NCBI GenBank assembly: GCA_014653605.1
Contig: JACWEG010000003.1
Location: 1 to 47,102 of the forward strand
DNA: 47,102 bases
Reading direction: 5' to 3'
Source of the DNA: Pelagibacterales bacterium SAG-MED37
GTDB lineage: Bacteria; Pseudomonadota; Alphaproteobacteria; Pelagibacterales; Pelagibacteraceae
The notes under the pieces were generated by a model, which did not search any database, was not told where the DNA came from, and saw only the letters and a list, made by a program, of their open reading frames with translations. How positions within the stretch are numbered: position 1 is the stretch's first letter; each line of letters starts with the position of its first letter. Positions 1 through 8,248 of this stretch are shown piece after piece. The position numbers were made by a program, and so were the translations under genes.

Positions 1-94
1 AGTGGGTATTATCAAAAAAGAGTTAAAAGAATTACTATTGAAGGATGGTGTTAAGAATTTTACTGAGATTATAGGAAAAAAAAGACAATCTTAA
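1..94 (+). CDS. pyrD: Probable dihydroorotate dehydrogenase (quinone), C-terminal end only
   Basis: An open frame runs from the window edge to a TAA at 92-94 and encodes about 30 residues ending in the pattern IKKELKELLLKDGV...FTEIIG. This resembles the C-terminal helix of class 2 dihydroorotate dehydrogenases of alphaproteobacteria (typically IK..L..LL..DGF.S..EA.G), the membrane-associated pyrimidine-synthesis enzyme that oxidises dihydroorotate with quinone. Only the tail is present, so no catalytic residue can be checked. The assignment is from memory of the family tail and is moderate at best. The frame itself is secure because it ends 51 bases before rpmB on the same strand. Confidence 0.5.
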   Translation, partial: VGIIKKELKELLLKDGVKNFTEIIGKKRQS

Positions 95-145
95 ATCATA
101 TAAACTTGACGCAATCCATATCTCACCTTATATAGTCGAGTTATA

Positions 146-460
146 ATGGCAAAAAAATGTGAACTAACTGGAAAAAATCCTATGAAGGGCCATAATGTTA
201 GTCATGCTAATAACAAGACAAAAAGAAGATTCCTGCCCAATTTAAAAAAAGTAAAATTTACTAGTGAACTTTTAAAAAGAAGCATGAAACTAACAGTTAG
301 CAACGCTGGTGTTAGATCTGTTGATAAAAAAGGAAGTTTTGACGAGTTCTTGAAGACTGTTAAAAATAAAAATTTATCACCAAGATTAAAAAAATTAAAA
401 AAGAGTTTGTTAATTAAATCTCCATTTCAAAAAAAACCTGTTCAATCTAAAACTGCCTAA
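146..460 (+). CDS. rpmB: 50S ribosomal protein L28 (bL28)
   Basis: This 104-residue basic protein begins [20 protein letters not shown], the typical start of bacterial bL28, and continues with the conserved TKRRFLPNL segment and an [10 protein letters not shown] motif near residue 55. bL28 is a structural protein of the large ribosomal subunit. It is longer than the roughly 78-residue enterobacterial form and carries the lysine-rich C-terminal extension usual in alphaproteobacteria. The stop overlaps the next start by one base (TAATG at 458-462), so it is probably co-transcribed and translationally coupled with the transporter downstream. Confidence 0.96.
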   Translation: MAKKCELTGKNPMKGHNVSHANNKTKRRFLPNLKKVKFTSELLKRSMKLTVSNAGVRSVDKKGSFDEFLKTVKNKNLSPRLKKLKKSLLIKSPFQKKPVQSKTA

Positions 461-1008
461 TGAATAAAATATTCTTGATGCTCTCATTTTTTATGGGAGT
501 TGTTGTTTTAGCTTCTAATTATTTAGTTCAATTTCCAATTAAATATTATGGTCTAGAAGAAATATTGACTTATGGTGCATTTAGTTACCCAATTGCTTTC
601 CTAATCACTGATCTTGCTAACAGATCCTATGGAAAGAAAGCTGCTAGAAAAATTGTTTATATTGGCTTTGCTATAGGAATTAGTTTTACTCTTTTGTTTT
701 CGACAAATTTTGCAGATTTAATATCTTTGAGAATTGCCATAGGTTCAGGTACTGCATTTTTAACGGCACAGTTGTTAGATGTTCAAATATTCGATAAACT
801 TAGAAAAAGAGACTGGTTTATTGCTCCATTAACATCTTCACTTATTGGATCTATAGTTGATACTTTTCTATTTTTCTCAATATCCTTTTATGCAACAGGA
901 ATACCCTGGGTTACACTTGCATTTGGAGATTTAGCAGTCAAGATTTTAGTGGCATTAACAATGCTAATTCCATTTAGATTTCTCCTAAAAACATTTAGAC
1001 CTGTATAG
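460..1008 (+). CDS. YhhQ/VUT-family transporter, probable queuosine precursor uptake
   Basis: A 182-residue polytopic membrane protein with about five or six hydrophobic segments. The FAFLITDLANRSYG-like segment near residues 45-60 (here AFLITDLANRSYG) and the late DTFLFFSISFYATG segment are typical of the YhhQ/VUT family. E. coli YhhQ takes up the 7-deazaguanine queuosine precursors preQ0 and preQ1; the same role is inferred here but substrate specificity cannot be read from sequence. It starts inside the stop codon of rpmB and ends two bases before the convergent ureohydrolase, with no visible terminator. It is slightly shorter than the roughly 220-residue enterobacterial proteins. Confidence 0.85.
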   Translation: MNKIFLMLSFFMGVVVLASNYLVQFPIKYYGLEEILTYGAFSYPIAFLITDLANRSYGKKAARKIVYIGFAIGISFTLLFSTNFADLISLRIAIGSGTAFLTAQLLDVQIFDKLRKRDWFIAPLTSSLIGSIVDTFLFFSISFYATGIPWVTLAFGDLAVKILVALTMLIPFRFLLKTFRPV

Positions 1009-1010
1009 AT

Positions 1011-1955
1011 TTAGTATAAATATTTATAAGTTAATATTTTATATGCTAACTTTGCTACTAAAAAATTATAAGAGTTGAAACCTTTTATTGGTGCAAGTTC
1101 ATTTATATCTGCTCCAACTATGTTGGAATTTTTAGCAGCTATTCTTATTATATCTAAAGTTTCATCCCAAAACAATCCACCTGGTTCTGGTGTACCAGTA
1201 GCAGGCATAATACTTGAGTCAAAACCATCAACATCAAAAGTTAGATAAACAGTTTTATTCTTTATTAATTTTTGGAATTTTTGCAAACTCCAATTTGCCT
1301 TATCTTTAGCCCAAAACAAATTTATTCTTGATCTATTTTTTTTCAGAAATGGGATTTCACTTTGAGAAATATTTCTAATTCCAAATGAAATAACAGAAAC
1401 ATTCTTATAATCCAAACATCTTCTGATTGCTGAGGCATGGGAAAATTTATTCCCATTATAGCTATCTCTTAAATCTGCATGAGCATCGAAATGTAAAATA
1501 CAAATTTTCTTATATTTTTTTACAAATGGCTCAATACATCCAGGTGTAATTGAATGCTCACCTCCAAAAGTCATAGGAAAAAGTTTTTTATTTAAGATTT
1601 CTTTATTTAAACTGGCTATTTTTTTTAGAGCTTTATTTATATTTCTATCAATCTTAAAAGGTTTTAATGTTTTAATCCCTATCTTTTTATAAGGTTCGCA
1701 ATTCAATTCTTCATCATATAATTCTACTTGATGAGAGGCTTTAATTATTTCTTTTGGACCATTTTTTGTGCCTCCACCATAGCTTACAGTTTTTTCTAGA
1801 CCAAAAGGGACTATCACAACTCGCTCTCGAAAATTGAACTTATTATCAACTCCTAAAAAACCTTTTTTATTTGATAAATATTTCAAGTTATTATCCAAAT
1901 ATTTTTGAGAAATTTTTTCTTTCTCTATTTTTCCACTCAGCCTTATGATAGGCAT
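1011..1955 (-). CDS. speB: Ureohydrolase (agmatinase/arginase family)
   Basis: This is a binuclear-manganese ureohydrolase, hydrolysing a guanidino group to urea plus an amine. All metal-binding motifs are present: GGEHS, HFDAHADLRD, and DVDGFD followed by the PATGTPEPGG loop. The VSYGGGTKNGPKEI segment is typical of agmatinase-like members. The start is uncertain. ATG at 1955 is used here, giving a 65-base overlap with the upstream gene; a TTG at 1964 is also in frame, and a TTG at 1886 would remove the overlap and begin just before the conserved GFLG block. It is the last gene of a polyamine operon with a DHS-like protein and an ornithine decarboxylase. Agmatine is the conventional substrate, but no arginine decarboxylase is in the window, so another guanidino-polyamine is possible. 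Confidence 0.88.
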   Translation of the reverse strand: MPIIRLSGKIEKEKISQKYLDNNLKYLSNKKGFLGVDNKFNFRERVVIVPFGLEKTVSYGGGTKNGPKEIIKASHQVELYDEELNCEPYKKIGIKTLKPFKIDRNINKALKKIASLNKEILNKKLFPMTFGGEHSITPGCIEPFVKKYKKICILHFDAHADLRDSYNGNKFSHASAIRRCLDYKNVSVISFGIRNISQSEIPFLKKNRSRINLFWAKDKANWSLQKFQKLIKNKTVYLTFDVDGFDSSIMPATGTPEPGGLFWDETLDIIRIAAKNSNIVGADINELAPIKGFNSYNFLVAKLAYKILTYKYLY

Positions 1956-2934
1956 CACTAGCAATTAATGGAAGTACACTTGTAGCTTCTGCAAAAACCA
2001 TTTGTTCTTTAGTTACATCAACTTTACCCCAAGAACTAGCCTCTTTTAAAGTTGAACTACTACAAGCTCCATCTCTAGAATCAGCTACAGTAATTTGTAC
2101 AGCATATTTATGCATATCAACTTCTTTTCCTAAAAGCTCAGCACATATCACAGTATCTTGAATAAAATTTTTTGGCACCCCTCCACCAATCATAAATAAA
2201 CCAGAACCTTTTGATTGGATTTTAATTTCAGTTAACTCTCTGAATTCTCTTATCGAGTCAATTGTCATGTGTTTTTTTGGATTTTTTTCTTGATGAATTA
2301 CTAATCCAAAACCTGCACTAGAGTCAGTGAAAGCAGGGCAAAATATTGGAACATTATTGTCATATGCTGTTTCAATTAAAGAGTCTTTTTTAACAGAGTT
2401 TTTTTTTAAATACTTACCCATTTCATTTATAAATTCCCTTGAAGTATAACTTCTAGGCTCCAAATTATCTGCTATCTCAGAAATTTTTTTATCACAAATT
2501 TGTAACTCTTCTTCGTCTATATAAGTGTCATAAATTCTATCAATGTAGTTTTTTCTTAGCTCTGTATCATCTTGAAATTGGGATCCTCGATAATGCTTGA
2601 AACCCAAAGCTTCAAAAAAATCCATATCTATTATTGATGCTCCGGTCGCAACAATAGCATCTACCATATTGTATTTTACCAGATCTTTATAGATGTTCAT
2701 ACATCCAGCTGCAGAAGTAGAACCAGCCAAAGTTAAAAATATCGTACACTCTTTATCTCTCAACATTTCATTATATATATTTGCTGCATTAGCAGTTTCT
2801 CTAGATACAAATGACATTTTTTCCATAGATGAAATAATCTTTCTGGCATCGAAAGATGTAATATCTATATGTTCTACAGGATTTTTTAAAAAATCTTTCT
2901 TACTATTATGACCTAAGCTTTTATTCTCTGACAT
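1891..2934 (-). CDS. Deoxyhypusine synthase-like aminobutyl transferase family protein
   Basis: A 347-residue member of the deoxyhypusine synthase (DHS) superfamily. Visible hallmarks are the NAD-site LAGSTSAAG and NMVDAIVATGASI blocks, the DTELRKNYIDRI segment, the MIGGGVPKNFI block and a C-terminal SSWGKVD motif around residues 300-306. The lysine near residue 304 matches the catalytic lysine of eukaryotic DHS. Eukaryotic DHS modifies eIF5A, which bacteria lack; bacterial homologues are thought to transfer the aminobutyl group of a polyamine to another amine, for example making homospermidine. The product here is inferred, not shown. It lies between an ornithine decarboxylase (one-base overlap, TAATG) and a ureohydrolase, which strongly supports a polyamine role. 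The histidines after GGGVVK in human DHS appear as Asn-Phe here. Confidence 0.9.
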   Translation of the reverse strand: MSENKSLGHNSKKDFLKNPVEHIDITSFDARKIISSMEKMSFVSRETANAANIYNEMLRDKECTIFLTLAGSTSAAGCMNIYKDLVKYNMVDAIVATGASIIDMDFFEALGFKHYRGSQFQDDTELRKNYIDRIYDTYIDEEELQICDKKISEIADNLEPRSYTSREFINEMGKYLKKNSVKKDSLIETAYDNNVPIFCPAFTDSSAGFGLVIHQEKNPKKHMTIDSIREFRELTEIKIQSKGSGLFMIGGGVPKNFIQDTVICAELLGKEVDMHKYAVQITVADSRDGACSSSTLKEASSWGKVDVTKEQMVFAEATSVLPLIASDAYHKAEWKNRERKNFSKIFG

Positions 2935-4118
2935 TAAGCAACCAATGTTGCTTTATTAATCTCTTTATCATAAAGAGTCATTATTGGTTTGTCTTCAACT
3001 TCATAAATTTCATCTGAAAAGAATCCATTAAATTGAGTTCTAAAGGTTAAACCATAAGCACCTAATTGACCTAATTCTATATAATCATTTTCTTTAATGT
3101 TATTTGGAAGAAGGAAAGGACCTTTCATATAATCCATGCTATCACAAGTTGGACCATAAAAATCAAAAGCAGTTAATTTTTTTGAAATAATTTTATTAGA
3201 ATTATCTTTTATCATTTTAGATGGGAAAACTATATTTGGAGTACCTGCATCAAAAAGTGTTCCATAGGTTCCATCATTTATATAAAGCTTATGTTTTTTT
3301 TTAAGGTCAACTCTTACTATAGTTGAACCACTTTCAGCAACCAAAGCTCTTCCAGGCTCACAAATAATTTCTGGCATGTTATCTAATTTCAAATTATCTA
3401 AACTTCTTTTAATTTCTTCTAAGTAATTATCTAGAGATTGAGGAATTAAATCTGGATATATTGTTGGGAAACCTCCACCTACATTAATATAATTAGGTAT
3501 AATTTTTGTTTTCTTAATTATATTTCCTATTTCAGCAATACCTTTAGTATAAGAGATTGGATGCATACATTGTGACCCAACGTGAAAACTTAATCCAATT
3601 TTATTTGAATTTTGCTTAACTAATCTTAACAATCCTGAAGCTTCAGAACTTAAAGCACCAAATTTTTTAGATAAGTCTATTTCAGCATGTTCATTTGATA
3701 CTGCAACTCTTACAAATAATTCAAGATCTTTAGCATTATTAGTACTTTCAATAATTTTTATTAATTCATCTTTTGTATCTAAGGCAAATGTTTTAATACC
3801 ATATTTTAAATAAGCCTCTTTAATACTTTCTCTACTCTTGACTGTGTGCATATAAGAACATTTAGCAGTTTGGCTAAATTTTCTGATTGCTTTTATTTCT
3901 TCAATAGAAGCCACATCAAATTGGTCTATCCCACTTTTTATTAGAGTTTTAATGACCTCTTCATGAGGATTAGTTTTTACTGCGTATAAAATTTTTCCTG
4001 GAAACTTTTTTTGAAAGTAATTTGAGGCAGAAAGAATAGAATTCTTTCTGATACAATAAACCGGCTTATCTGGTCTCAGTTGATTTACCAATTCTTCAAC
4101 TGATTTAAATTTTTGCAT
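2934..4118 (-). CDS. speC: Ornithine decarboxylase (fold III, PLP-dependent)
   Basis: This 394-residue enzyme belongs to the alanine-racemase-fold group of basic amino acid decarboxylases. The PLP lysine sits in YAVKTNP near residue 45. SFHVGSQC and GGGFPT form the phosphate-binding region, CEPGRALVAE the glutamate/glycine/arginine block, and FYGPTCDSMD supplies the cysteine and aspartate of the dimer-interface active site. Ornithine to putrescine is the most likely reaction; lysine as an additional substrate cannot be excluded. It is the first gene of the minus-strand polyamine operon and is divergent from the RegA-type regulator across about 150 bases. The ATG start gives a normal family length. 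Confidence 0.92.
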   Translation of the reverse strand: MQKFKSVEELVNQLRPDKPVYCIRKNSILSASNYFQKKFPGKILYAVKTNPHEEVIKTLIKSGIDQFDVASIEEIKAIRKFSQTAKCSYMHTVKSRESIKEAYLKYGIKTFALDTKDELIKIIESTNNAKDLELFVRVAVSNEHAEIDLSKKFGALSSEASGLLRLVKQNSNKIGLSFHVGSQCMHPISYTKGIAEIGNIIKKTKIIPNYINVGGGFPTIYPDLIPQSLDNYLEEIKRSLDNLKLDNMPEIICEPGRALVAESGSTIVRVDLKKKHKLYINDGTYGTLFDAGTPNIVFPSKMIKDNSNKIISKKLTAFDFYGPTCDSMDYMKGPFLLPNNIKENDYIELGQLGAYGLTFRTQFNGFFSDEIYEVEDKPIMTLYDKEINKATLVA

Positions 4119-4252
4119 TTAAAATGCCCCCCAAAAAAATTTAACAAAAAAAAGTCTTTTAATTATTTAAAAAACTTTAGTAAATGCAGCAATTAATTGA
4201 ATAGTTGCTTAATGTAAAGCAAATAATTTCCTATTGAATTATGAAAAAAAGT

Positions 4253-4266
4253 ATCCATATATGGAT
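4253..4266. promoter_or_regulatory. Perfect 14-base palindrome abutting the regA start
   Basis: ATCCATATATGGAT reads identically on both strands and ends one base before the ATG at 4268. It lies either in the 5' leader or, if translation starts at 4241, inside the first codons. A dimeric regulator bound here, or a cruciform/RNA hairpin, could affect expression of the response regulator. The function is inferred; only the symmetry is seen. Confidence 0.4.
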
Positions 4267-4267
4267 C

Positions 4268-4831
4268 ATGAAAAATCAAGCTCCACTGCAAAATTTAGCT
4301 GATTTTAAGAATAAATCACTGTTAATAGTCGATGACGACAACCCTTTTAGGGAAAGATTAGCTAGGGCTATGGAAAAAAAGGGTTTTGAGGTTATTCAAG
4401 CAGAGGGTGTACAAAAAGGGATAGATTCCGTTAAAGCAAAAAAACCTGGTTTTGCGGTAGTTGACTTAAGATTGGCAGATGGCAATGGATTAGAAGTTGT
4501 CAAAGAAATACAAACATCTAATTCAGATAGCAGAATTATCATGTTAACTGGTTATGGAAATATACCTACAGCAGTTGCTGCTATTAAAGAAGGTGCTATT
4601 GATTATCTAGCTAAGCCAGCTGATGCTGAAGATGTAGAAAAAGCTTTATTAGCTGATCCATCAAAAAAAGCTGCTCCACCTGAAAATCCAATGTCAGCAG
4701 ATAGAGTTAAGTGGGAACACATACATAGAGTGTTTGAACTATGTAATCGAAATGTATCTGAGACAGCAAGAAGACTTAAGATGCATAGAAGAACCCTACA
4801 AAGAATTCTTTCAAAAAGATCTCCTAAATAA
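4268..4831 (+). CDS. regA: RegA/ActR/PrrA-type response regulator
   Basis: A receiver domain (LLIVDDDNPFRERL at the N-terminus, phospho-acceptor Asp in VVDLRLADGNG near residue 66, and the LTGYGNIPTAV block) is followed by a short linker with prolines (AAPPENPMSADRV) and a C-terminal Fis-type helix-turn-helix (HIHRVFELCNRNVSETARRL). This is the exact architecture of RegA/ActR/PrrA, the global redox regulator of alphaproteobacteria. Length from ATG 4268 is 187 residues, close to the family's roughly 180-190; an upstream ATG at 4241 would add nine residues (MKKSIHIWI) with no homology to the family. The RegB-type kinase is not adjacent. The gene is convergent with bioY and overlaps it by eight bases. 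Confidence 0.9.
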   Translation: MKNQAPLQNLADFKNKSLLIVDDDNPFRERLARAMEKKGFEVIQAEGVQKGIDSVKAKKPGFAVVDLRLADGNGLEVVKEIQTSNSDSRIIMLTGYGNIPTAVAAIKEGAIDYLAKPADAEDVEKALLADPSKKAAPPENPMSADRVKWEHIHRVFELCNRNVSETARRLKMHRRTLQRILSKRSPK

Positions 4832-5375
4832 ATTTTCTTAATTTTAAAAGTTTTTTAGCTAAAACAGTTAAAAGTGCTATCTTAGTAAACTCAGCTAATA
4901 AAAATGGTGTAACACCTAATTGGACCAATGGCTTATCCCATCCAATAAGTATTCCCAACCAAACAACACCCAAGATATATATTGTTGAGACTGATAAAAT
5001 TAACTTAGATAAAATCATGAAATAATTATCTTTGGTTGTTATAAAAGATGCTAAAAAACACGCAGACATAAATCCTATTAAATAACCCATAGTTGGACCA
5101 GTAAAGTAGATTAAACCTACTCCTCTTTCAGGAGAGTTAGAAAAAACAGGTAACCCAGCAATGCCCTCAATTAAATACAAACCGACAGTAGCAATAGCTA
5201 TTTTATACCCAAAGCTAATCCCTAAAAATAATACAACAAATGTTTGCATAGTCATTGGCACAGGGTAGAAAGGAATTTTAATTTTTGCTGAAATAGCTAG
5301 AATTATTGACCCAAAAAAAATAACAAGTAGTGATTTAATTATTTGTGATTGAGTATTTTGCTTTATAAGTTCCAT
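4824..5375 (-). CDS. bioY: BioY family biotin transporter
   Basis: A 183-residue membrane protein with about six hydrophobic segments. IPFYPVPMTMQTFVVLFLG near residues 33-52 and the GLPVFSN/GPTMGYLIGF segments are characteristic of BioY, the substrate-binding S component for biotin uptake. No EcfA/EcfT energising components are nearby, so it probably works alone or with components elsewhere. It is convergent with regA (eight-base tail overlap) and divergent from polA across a 46-base gap that must hold both promoters. Confidence 0.9.
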   Translation of the reverse strand: MELIKQNTQSQIIKSLLVIFFGSIILAISAKIKIPFYPVPMTMQTFVVLFLGISFGYKIAIATVGLYLIEGIAGLPVFSNSPERGVGLIYFTGPTMGYLIGFMSACFLASFITTKDNYFMILSKLILSVSTIYILGVVWLGILIGWDKPLVQLGVTPFLLAEFTKIALLTVLAKKLLKLRKFI

Positions 5376-5421
5376 AAAAAATAATACTCTTATTTCAATC
5401 TATAATCTATATTAATTTTTA

Positions 5422-8196
5422 ATGAGTAAAATTCAAAAAACAGATCATTTTTATCTTATTGATGGATCAGGATATATATTTAGAGCTTATTATGCATTAC
5501 CTCCTTTAACAAGAAAGAGTGATGGATTACCAACAGGAGCGGTCAGTGGCTTTTGTAGTATGTTATTCAAACTTCTTGAAGACTCAAAATCAAATGAAAA
5601 TAAACATAAACCGACTCATTTTGCAGTAATTTTTGACTCTGCTAGAAAAACTTTTAGAAATGAAATTTATAGTGACTACAAAGCTAATCGTTCAGAAGCA
5701 CCAGATGATTTAGCTCCTCAGTTTGAATATATAAGAAAATCTGTATTAGCTTTTAACTTACCTTCAGTTGATCTTGTTAATTATGAAGCTGATGACTTAA
5801 TAGCAACATATGTAGACCAAATTTTAAAAAAAGGAGCAAAAGTTACAATTGTTTCTTCTGATAAAGATTTAATGCAGTTATTTAAAAATAAGGTTCGAAT
5901 TTTTGATCCAATGAAGAATAAATTTATTTCTGAAGAAGATGTTCAAAATAAATTTGGTGTTGATCCAAGCAAAGTAATTGATGTTCAAGCTTTAGCTGGA
6001 GATAGCAGCGATAATGTTCCAGGTGTTCCTGGAATAGGAGTGAAAACAGCAGCAGAATTAATTAATAAATACGGGAATTTAGAAAAACTCTTAAAATCTG
6101 CTCATGAAATTAAGCAGAATAAAAGAAGAGAAACATTAATTGAAAATAAAGACAAAGCTTTAATTAGTAAACAATTAGTGACATTAAAACATGATGCTCC
6201 AGTTAACATAAATCTATCTGAGTTCAAATTAAAAGAAATAGATAAGGATAAACTTTTTAAATTTTTGAGAGAGATGGAGTTTAATAGACTTCTTAGTTCA
6301 GCAATATCTAAATATGGAGAACCAGATTTAGAAGGTATTAAAAATGAAACCGTCTCTAAAAAAACTCTGAATTCAATCAATAAAAAAAAATATCACCTAA
6401 TTAAAGATCTAAAAGAAATTGATGATTGGATCAATGAAGCAGAGGAAGTTGGAGAGGTTGCTGTTGATACAGAAACAAGTTCTCTAGATCCACACCAAGC
6501 TGATTTAATTGGAGTTTCTTTGAGTTCTAAAATTGGTAAAGCATGCTACATCCCATTAGGTCATAATTCACAAAAAAATTTAAATAAAGAATTAGTTTTA
6601 AAAAAATTAAAACCCTTGCTCGAAGATTCGAGTATAAAAAAAATTGGTCAAAATATTAAATTTGATTTTATTGTTTTATTTAAACATGGAATCACCATTT
6701 CTACCATGGAAGATACAATGCTAATGTCTTATGTTTTAGATGCTGGAAAAAATAGACATAATATGGATTCATTATCAGAAATTCATTTAAATCATAAAAC
6801 AATTGCCTTTAAAGATTTAGTAGGAACTGGAAAAAAAGAAATTAATTTTAAGGATGTAGATGTAGAAAAAGCAAAAGATTATGCTGCTGAAGATGCTGAT
6901 ATAACTTTTAGATTATACAAAAAATTTCATAAAAGTCTTAAAGATGAGAAAATGGTAAATATTTATGAACTTTTTGAAAAACCAATGATAAAAATTTTAG
7001 CTTTTATGGAAATAGAAGGTATTAAAATAGATAATAAGTTTCTAAAAATTTTATCGTCTAAATTTGAAAAAAAAATAGAGAAAATCCAAAAAGATGTTTT
7101 TAAAATATCAAAAAAAGAATTTAATATTGCGTCTCCAAAACAACTTGGGGAAATTTTATATAATGAACTGAAAATAGCAGATTTAAAAAAAACAAAAAAA
7201 GGTAGTTTTGCAACAAGCGCATCAGTACTAGAAGATCTTGCTTTCAAAGGACATGAATTTCCTCAGTTAGTTTTAGATTGGAGGCAGGTTTCTAAATTAA
7301 AAAATACTTACTCAGACTCTCTTCCTGAGCATATTAATCCTTTGACAAATAGGGTTCATACTTCATTTTTACTTGCTGCAACCACTACCGGTAGATTAGC
7401 ATCAAGTGATCCTAATTTACAAAATATTCCAATTAAAAGTGAGGATGGCAGAGATATAAGAAAATCGTTTATAGCAGAAAAAGACAATGTTTTAATTTCT
7501 GCAGATTATAATCAAATTGAAATGAGAATTTTAGCAGATTTAGCTGATGTAAAAGAACTCAAAAAAGCATTTAAAAATAATGAAGACATTCATTCTCTAA
7601 CTGCCAGTCAAATATTTAATACAGAAATTAAAAAAGTAGATCAAGATCAAAGAAGAAAAGCAAAAGCAATAAATTTTGGTATTATTTATGGAATATCTCA
7701 ATATGGTTTAGCTAAACAAATAAATGTGTCTAATTATGAAGCTGAGGAATTTTTAAATTCATATTTTGCCAAATTTCCAGAAATCAAAGTTTATATGGAT
7801 CAAACAATCAAATTTTGTAGAAAAAATGGTTATGTAAATAATATCTTTGGAAGAAGATCACATTTTATAAATATTAATGATAAAAATTATAATGTAAGAA
7901 ATTTTCAAGAGCGAGCTGCTATTAATGCACCAATCCAGGGTTCGGCTTCTGAAATAATGAGATTAGCTATGATAAGATTAGAAAAAAGATTAAACGAGCA
8001 AAAAAATCAAGATACCAAGATGCTTTTACAGATACATGATGAATTGATTTTTGAAACACCAAAATCCGGGGCTGAAAAAATAAGAAAAATAATAACTGAA
8101 GAAATGACAAGTGTAGCAAATAGTGACCAACATTCATTCTCTATTCCATTAACTGTAGACTTAAATATTGGTGATAACTGGGGTTCACTTCACTAA
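5422..8196 (+). CDS. polA: DNA polymerase I
   Basis: A full-length 924-residue three-domain PolA. The N-terminal 5' nuclease shows LIDGSGYIFRAYYAL, FDSARKTFRNE, EADDLIAT and the helix-hairpin-helix GDSSDNVPGVPGIGVKTA. The 3'-5' exonuclease is intact, with the DxE pair in VDTETSSL (Asp near residue 349), so proofreading is expected. The polymerase domain carries motif A (ADYNQIEMRIL), motif B (RRKAKAINFGIIYG) and motif C (LQIHDELIFE). It fills gaps during repair and removes Okazaki primers. It stands first on the plus strand here, followed by a small AT-rich hairpin and the two-component system. Confidence 0.97.
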   Translation: MSKIQKTDHFYLIDGSGYIFRAYYALPPLTRKSDGLPTGAVSGFCSMLFKLLEDSKSNENKHKPTHFAVIFDSARKTFRNEIYSDYKANRSEAPDDLAPQFEYIRKSVLAFNLPSVDLVNYEADDLIATYVDQILKKGAKVTIVSSDKDLMQLFKNKVRIFDPMKNKFISEEDVQNKFGVDPSKVIDVQALAGDSSDNVPGVPGIGVKTAAELINKYGNLEKLLKSAHEIKQNKRRETLIENKDKALISKQLVTLKHDAPVNINLSEFKLKEIDKDKLFKFLREMEFNRLLSSAISKYGEPDLEGIKNETVSKKTLNSINKKKYHLIKDLKEIDDWINEAEEVGEVAVDTETSSLDPHQADLIGVSLSSKIGKACYIPLGHNSQKNLNKELVLKKLKPLLEDSSIKKIGQNIKFDFIVLFKHGITISTMEDTMLMSYVLDAGKNRHNMDSLSEIHLNHKTIAFKDLVGTGKKEINFKDVDVEKAKDYAAEDADITFRLYKKFHKSLKDEKMVNIYELFEKPMIKILAFMEIEGIKIDNKFLKILSSKFEKKIEKIQKDVFKISKKEFNIASPKQLGEILYNELKIADLKKTKKGSFATSASVLEDLAFKGHEFPQLVLDWRQVSKLKNTYSDSLPEHINPLTNRVHTSFLLAATTTGRLASSDPNLQNIPIKSEDGRDIRKSFIAEKDNVLISADYNQIEMRILADLADVKELKKAFKNNEDIHSLTASQIFNTEIKKVDQDQRRKAKAINFGIIYGISQYGLAKQINVSNYEAEEFLNSYFAKFPEIKVYMDQTIKFCRKNGYVNNIFGRRSHFININDKNYNVRNFQERAAINAPIQGSASEIMRLAMIRLEKRLNEQKNQDTKMLLQIHDELIFETPKSGAEKIRKIITEEMTSVANSDQHSFSIPLTVDLNIGDNWGSLH

Positions 8197-8222
8197 TTTT
8201 AATTTGATTGCCCAAATTAGAA
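8197..8222 (+). terminator. AT-rich hairpin after polA, possible terminator
   Basis: Immediately after the polA stop, TTTTAATTTG (8197-8206) can pair with CAAATTAGAA (8213-8222): ten base pairs including one G-U, with a six-base loop. A moderately T-rich stretch follows at 8225-8239. The stem is almost all A-T, so as a Rho-independent terminator it would be weak. It may equally be a chance structure in AT-rich DNA. Confidence 0.3.
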
Positions 8223-8248
8223 CAATTTAGTATTTTTATAAGTATAGT

